A DNA stretch of 12,088 nt from Tieghemiomyces parasiticus. Taxonomy: Eukaryota; Kickxellomycota; Dimargaritomycetes; Dimargaritales; Dimargaritaceae. The position numbers and the translations under genes are program-made. The stretch is taken from contig JANBPT010001227.1 in assembly GCA_027575765.1 (NCBI GenBank), positions 1 to 12,088 on the forward strand, given 5' to 3'. Position 1 is the stretch's first letter, and each line of letters starts with the position of its first letter. Shown here in pieces: positions 7,538-12,088 of this stretch. The notes under the pieces are model-generated. The model was not told the origin of the DNA, did not search any database, and was given only the letters and a program-made list of their open reading frames with translations.

Positions 7538-10500
7538 ATGGCGGACCAGGCGGCTCTGGCGGCTTTCATCCAATGGGCCAACGCCATCAAAGTGGCCTCC
7601 AAACCCGTCAAGCACGCCGCTGACCTGTCGAATGGCATCGTCCTGTTTGAAATCTGCCACGACATGTAAGTGCTTTTGAGGGCCCGAAGGTTAAGGGGCT
7701 CCCGAGAGCTAGACGGAAGTTGGGCTCACCCTTGTCCCGGTCAACGCCGAGGCCAGCACCCGGCCGTTTCTAGGCACATGTCAGCTTAACTTTCTGACCC
7801 CGGGGCAGAGCCAGGTCACCGCCTCCCTGTTCACTTGCCCTACCAAACTGCCTTGATTTTAGATATTAATGTCCTGCAACTATCCTCCCGACCCCCATGT
7901 AGAGATGCCAAGCGGTTCAAGTTGCTCCAGTCCACCGACATGGGCGACAACTGGGTGCTTAAAGTGAACAACCTAAAGAAACTCTACCGTCTCATCATGG
8001 TCTACTACGAGGAGGTACTCGACCAGCCGTTGCAGCGTTTAGGGTCGGTCAACCTGAACGCTATCGCCCGCGAGGCCAACGCCCCCGAACTGGTCCGACT
8101 GTGCAAGCTTGTGCTGCTCATGGCTGTCCAGAGTACGAAAAATGTCAAGTACGTCCAGCCCATCGAGAGTTTGCCACCGGACACTCAGGTCAGCATGATG
8201 CGCATGGTGGAATCGGTAAGTCCTCGTGGTCGACGTGCGAAGGAGGGTTATGAGTACCGCTTCTTCCAAGCAGACACCTGATGCCCGCAGGTTCGAAGGG
8301 TCGGTGGGGCCCTGTTTGGTCCGCGCCGCCAGCCCTCTTGTAGCAGCGGTTGGGGTAACGTAACGTACTTTGACCTGACGCGGGGGAGGGTGGAGCGACG
8401 GTGTAGATCACCCCGGGCCATTGCTGGCGCCCTCCCAATATAACGTCGTGGACATCGGCGCTTACCCCTTTGCTTCTTCACCGCCCTGCCTCATACTACC
8501 ACCATCGTCGGATTCCTGCCGCCCGACTACTGCAGATCACAGAGCGTCTCAATGGCGCTGATACGACCGACAGCGCGCACGGCGCTGCCACTACGGCCGC
8601 CGAGCCTGATGGTGAGCATAGCCTGACTTCAGGGCACCAAGAACAGCGCCTACTGGCCTTAGAAGCGGAGCTGTCCCGTCTGTTCGCCGAGAAACAGGAG
8701 GCCGACCGCCAGGTCCAGCGGCTTACCGAGGATAACGCTGACTACGTGACCCGTTATGAGGAGCTCATGGTCGACAACCAGGATGTCCATAGCAAGCTGA
8801 AGGACGCTGAGCGAGCATTAGCCCGCGTCGACCAGTCGGGTAAGGCCGACTTTCTGCTGAAGACGGAGATTGACCACCTAAAGCAGGACCTGTAAGTGCC
8901 CCCGGGACGAATATTCGATGCTGAACATGGTGGTGGCCGTTCGTGCCCGTACCGTTTGAAAGGTAGAATGGATGCGCTACTTACGGCATACTTGTCCAAT
9001 CCTACCACTAACTTGTAAGCGTCTCTGGCCTCTCCACGGCTGCTATCTATCCCCCTCCCCCACCCTTATGAACCGGATTTCAGAGAGAAGGCCGAAGCTC
9101 GCTCCCACGCCGCCGAGTCCCTGGTCAACGAACAGACCCAGGCCATCACCGACCTGAACCGCCGGTTGGAGGACAGCGCCGCGACGGCAAGCGAGGCTGC
9201 CCGCCTGCGCGACCAGCTGCAGGAGTACCGGCACGCTGCCGAGAAACTCCAGAAGACCGAGCACGTGATTGAAAAGTACAAGAAGAAGCTAGAGGACAGC
9301 GCCGATCTCCGCCGCCAGTTCAAGCACCTCGAGGAGCAGAACACACAGCTGGTGGCCCGCAACCAGGCGCTGGAGGACGAGTACCGTAAGGTCAGCCAAT
9401 TTAAGCCACTCATGGACACCTACAAGGACCAGATCGCCACCCTGGAGAGCAAGCACAACCTGGCCAACCTCAAAAACAGCGACCTGGAGCATGAGCTCAA
9501 GCAGACCCGGGACCGCCTGTCTGCGCTAGAGCAGGAACGCCAGGAGAACCACGAACAGATTACGTCGTTGGAGGACAACCTGCGCGAATTGGAACTTACG
9601 GGCCTGTCCATGGCGGAAGTACCGTCATCACCCGTGGCTGCCACCAGCCTCGGTAACGCCCTCGCGGAAGGCAACGTCTTTGAGCTCAAAGCGAAGGTGG
9701 CCCGCCTCGAGAACGACCTACGCAACGCACGCCGTAGCCGGGAGGGCGCGGACCCTTCTCAGAAGGTGGTCCTCCTCGAGAACCTGCTGGACGACGCCCA
9801 GCGATCCAAGGCCAAGTTCGAGGCAGACTACCTCAAAGCCCACCAGCGCATTCTGGTACTGGAGGCCGAGCTTAAGCAGCCGCGTAGTGCGGATGGCAAC
9901 GGCGGGCGGGATGACCTGACCCTGGACCTCCGGACCCGCCTTAATGACTCTGCCGAGGAACTGTCGCAGTTGCGCGCCCGCCTAGCCGAGACAGAAGTGC
10001 AGCTCGAGCAGGTCACCAAGGAACTCACGGTGGCGCGGTCCGACCTCAACATGGTTAACCAGGATCAGCGACAGGCCCTAGACTCCCTCAAACTACAGAG
10101 CGGGGCCGACCTCGCGGCCCTTAAGCAAGAACATGAGCTACTTCAGTCCTGGTACAACGACCTGGAGGCCGGGGCCAAGGACAAGGAGGCGCGCATCAGC
10201 CGCCTACTCACTGAGAAGGACCAGCTGCAGCAGGAAAGCATCCAGAACAAGGACCTCTTATTGGAGAAGGAACGCGCTAACAGGTAAGTTTTACTTTGGG
10301 ATACGCCATTGCCCGTCACGGGTCGGTCGGTAATGCTTCCCTGCCGCAACGATCAAACGGCCAAGACGAAGTCCGGGGTCAGGACGGGATAGTGGTACGC
10401 AGACGACATCGACCGGGCTGAAGGTAAACCTCACAGCCGAGCGACTAACCCCCCCCTTCGTCGTACATTCTCAACTATGTATCCATCGCGTTGCCTCTCC

Positions 10501-11347
10501 CTAATCCAGTGAGCTCAAAGAAGCGCTTATCAATCTGCGAGGCAAGGATCAGGGCGAGGAGGTCGAATTCCTCAAGGCGCAACTGGTAGACCTGCATCAG
10601 GACAAGTCCAGGATGCAGCAGGAGATTCTCCAGTACGAGATCCGGACCAAGAAGCTGCGGACGGTAAGTGGTGTAATATGTGTCCTAAACCATTATAATT
10701 CTGGAGGGGGAAAATGTCTAGCGGTTTATAGGCGTGATCCAGGCGTAGGAAAAGCGCTTACTGTGTGCCACAGCGTTAGGTCAATCGATATTCCATGCCA
10801 AGCCGTGGCCTGGTTTGGAGAGGTAGGACACTTTACTCACCCACCACCACCTATCCGTCCATCTTAACCATTTTGCAGCTCATCGCCAACCAAGAGGAGG
10901 CCCTCAAGGAATCCAAGGGCCGGCCGCAGGAGAGCGACTACACCGAGGCCATCGGATCCCTCAAGCAGGCCTTACAGTCCAAGGCTCGCGAGCTGGATAC
11001 ACTCAAGGTAAGACTCAGGCACGCGAATATTATGATTAGTGTAGCCCTCCGTTGGTGAGGCTCAACCCAGAGTGGCGCACGTTTCATGGGGATCCAGCTG
11101 ATGTGGCCTTTCCCCTTCCCCTCCCGTCTACATTCTGCCGACCACCCCACCGCTATTTCTCTAGCACGAGTTCACGACGCATGTGCAGACCGCCAACCGC
11201 GAGTACCGCCACCTCCTCAGCGCCTGGTACAACGCCGGCAATCAGATCTTCCAGTTGCAACAGCGAGCCGCCCGAACCCCGCACACCCCCAGCTCCTGGA
11301 TGGCACACCAGCGGAATGGGCTCAGCATCAAGCTGCAGCGACAGTAG
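7538..11347 (+). CDS. HOOK-family microtubule motor/cargo adaptor (seven exons, 820 residues)
   Basis: Exons 7538-7665, 7903-8215, 8536-8891, 9084-10283, 10510-10663, 10879-11007 and 11165-11347 join in frame to 820 codons and a TAG stop. The HOOK (calponin-homology-like) domain covers about residues 5-150, with the family motif MGDNWVLKVNNLKKLY at 56-71. A low-complexity linker follows (about 153-178), then a coiled coil to about 775. The coiled coil contains the conserved core YKKKLEDSADLRRQ (331-344) and VVLLENLLDDAQ (494-505), with breaks near 439-464 and 531-541. The C-terminus carries LLSAWYN (777-783) and SSWMAHQR (803-810), matching the end of animal HOOK proteins. In this family the N-terminal domain binds the dynein light intermediate chain, the coiled coil dimerises and engages dynein-dynactin, and the C-terminus meets FTS/FHIP on early endosomes; those roles are inferred here. 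The start has A at -3 and is the first ATG for about 344 nt. The protein is about 100 residues longer than animal HOOKs. Identification is very secure; the exact exon 3 acceptor is slightly less so. Confidence 0.95.
7666..7902 (+). other. HOOK intron 1 (237 nt, phase 2)
   Basis: Donor GTAAGT and acceptor ATGTAG. Joining AT to A makes Ile43 and gives the continuous HOOK-domain reading ICHDIDAKRF. If retained, the donor supplies an in-frame TAA at once. The exon-2 frame is open backwards into the intron but has no ATG. Confidence 0.9.
8216..8535 (+). other. HOOK intron 2 (320 nt, phase 0)
   Basis: Donor GTAAGT after codon 147 and acceptor CTACTGCAG. The join reads MMRMVES-ITERLNG, continuing the last helix of the HOOK domain. 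A second in-phase AG nine bases downstream (ending 8544) is a weaker alternative. If retained, translation would run on 21 codons to TGA at 8279-8281. Confidence 0.85.
8892..9083 (+). other. HOOK intron 3 (192 nt, phase 2)
   Basis: Donor GTAAGT, branch-like ACTAAC at about 9008-9013, acceptor GGATTTCAG. The join restores CTA (Leu266) and the coiled-coil frame HLKQD-L-EKAEARS. Retention gives an immediate TAA. Confidence 0.9.
10284..10509 (+). other. HOOK intron 4 (226 nt, phase 2)
   Basis: Donor GTAAGT, branch-like ACTAAC near 10444, acceptor CTAATCCAG. The join makes AGT (Ser) and reads KERAN-S-ELKEAL in the coiled-coil frame. Retention gives an immediate TAA. Confidence 0.9.
10664..10878 (+). 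other. HOOK intron 5 (215 nt, phase 0)
   Basis: Donor GTAAGT, close branch site CTTAAC (10864-10869), acceptor ATTTTGCAG. The join reads RTKKLRT-LIANQEEAL. Confidence 0.9.
11008..11164 (+). other. HOOK intron 6 (157 nt, phase 0)
   Basis: Donor GTAAGA and acceptor ATTTCTCTAG. The join reads ELDTLK-HEFTTHV and leads into the conserved C-terminal SAWYN signature. Confidence 0.9.
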
Positions 11348-11354
11348 CGTAGTC

Positions 11355-11368
11355 CCCGCCTACGCGGG
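11355..11368 (+). repeat. Small GC hairpin just after the HOOK stop codon
   Basis: CCCGC (11355-11359) pairs with GCGGG (11364-11368) around the loop CTAC, eight nt after the TAG stop. It is short, and its role, if any, is unknown. Confidence 0.3.
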
Positions 11369-11998
11369 CTCACTTGCCTCGGACTTTGTCCATTTCATAT
11401 CATCCTTTCGACCCGTCTAAATACACCGTCACCTCCCATTTGCTCACTTGGCTCTTATCACATACCTGGTCGCAGCGCTGACCTGATGGGTACCGTTCTA
11501 GAGGAGGGCCCCTGCACTCCCCCGCCCTTTCCTATCCATCTGACTCCCTGATGCGTTTAACTTATATGTACCGTCGTTCGTACCCCGATTATTAATTTTT
11601 GATTTCGCTTAACATCCTACATTTTTTCAGTCTTTCTCATCACGGCCCTGCTACAGTTTCACCGTACATTGCCTTGATAATGCGTTAGTATCTTGATTTA
11701 CCATTGCACCACGACGAAATGACTGCCTCTCTTTGTCATGTCTAGATAAAGTCTAATGACCAGTTTTACAATATCATACTTATAACGTTGGCGATAAGGT
11801 GCCTGTCATTTAAAGCAGAGTTTATTGCAACGGCAGACTAACAACGTTGGTGGGCAGCAACTAGGTACGCAGACGAGGAATCTAGAATACATAGTATTGG
11901 GTGATAGCAGTGGGTTGACGGCTTCCGACTAGTATTATACGTCAGCGAAGGCCTTCCACCCTTACAGTTTATTGTTGATTGGTGAAGGTTTTTTCGAA

Positions 11999-12011
11999 AT
12001 ATATATATATA
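11999..12011 (+). repeat. (AT)6 microsatellite
   Basis: Six AT units plus one A, in the intergenic DNA downstream of HOOK. Confidence 0.8.
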
Positions 12012-12088
12012 GTGTAGGATGGAGCGCGAGTGGCGGAAAGATAAAATACAATAGCATGGAAGGTGTGATGGACGCGGGTGTATGGATA

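Larger units (their letters stand above)
11348..12088. other. 3' flank of the HOOK gene, no further gene seen
   Basis: The first part is the presumed 3' untranslated region. It contains a small hairpin (11355-11368) and later T-rich stretches. TAAATA (11418-11423) and GATAAA (11745-11750) are possible but weak polyadenylation elements. No reading frame with codon bias or motif follows, and the end of the window is A/T-richer intergenic DNA with an (AT)n tract. Confidence 0.4.

Noticed and set aside
8286..8291. Alternative exon 3 acceptor at CCCGCAG in intron 2
   Set aside because: The sequence after it does not lead in frame to the coiled coil, whereas the acceptor at 8535 continues the HOOK-domain helix directly.
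9066..10349. Several Ser/Arg-rich minus-strand ORFs under HOOK exon 4
   Set aside because: They are shadows of the strongly biased coding strand; the plus-strand reading matches HOOK throughout.
10394..11876. 13-mer GGTACGCAGACGA shared by HOOK intron 4 (10394-10406) and the 3' flank (11864-11876)
   Set aside because: One shared 13-mer is about what chance gives in 12 kb, and the flanks do not match.

Overview
The window reads as nuclear DNA of a fungus, probably an early-diverging lineage; the lineage is a guess. The evidence is one well-supported gene with six GT-AG introns (157 to 320 nt), strong C/G-ending codon use, pyrimidine-rich leaders without ATG in front of genes, and A at -3 of the best starts. 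Nothing looks bacterial: there are no ribosome binding sites, operons or CRISPR arrays.

Layout. At 1-89 on the minus strand lies the 5' end of a gene cut by the window edge, with a pyrimidine-rich leader behind it (90 to about 430). A divergent intergenic stretch follows, with a GC-rich hairpin at 674-701 and a G11 run. A small plus-strand gene of 87 codons (1712-1975) has C/G-rich codon use and no recognised family; its 5' leader probably contains an intron (1477-1682). From 1976 to about 6780 there are roughly 4.8 kb of near-balanced base composition with no strongly supported gene. The best candidate there is a 63-residue cysteine-rich ORF on the minus strand (3511-3702), with a TATA-like box about 150 nt upstream. 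Weaker short ORFs lie at 3134-3259 and 5860-6081.

The main gene fills 7538-11347 on the plus strand. Seven exons join to an 820-residue HOOK-family dynein/cargo adaptor. It has an N-terminal HOOK (calponin-homology-like) domain, a long interrupted coiled coil with the conserved YKKKLED..DLRRQ core, and the C-terminal SAWYN..SSWMAHQR signature. From 11348 to the end the window holds the 3' flank and no supported gene.

The genes do not form a visible pathway; they look like unrelated neighbours. No convincing new multi-gene system was found. The observations most worth following are a second copy of the HOOK C-terminal LL..WYN signature inside the coiled coil, the intron design of the HOOK gene, the cysteine-rich mini-gene, and a leader intron that would remove exactly the two upstream ATGs of the 87-codon gene.
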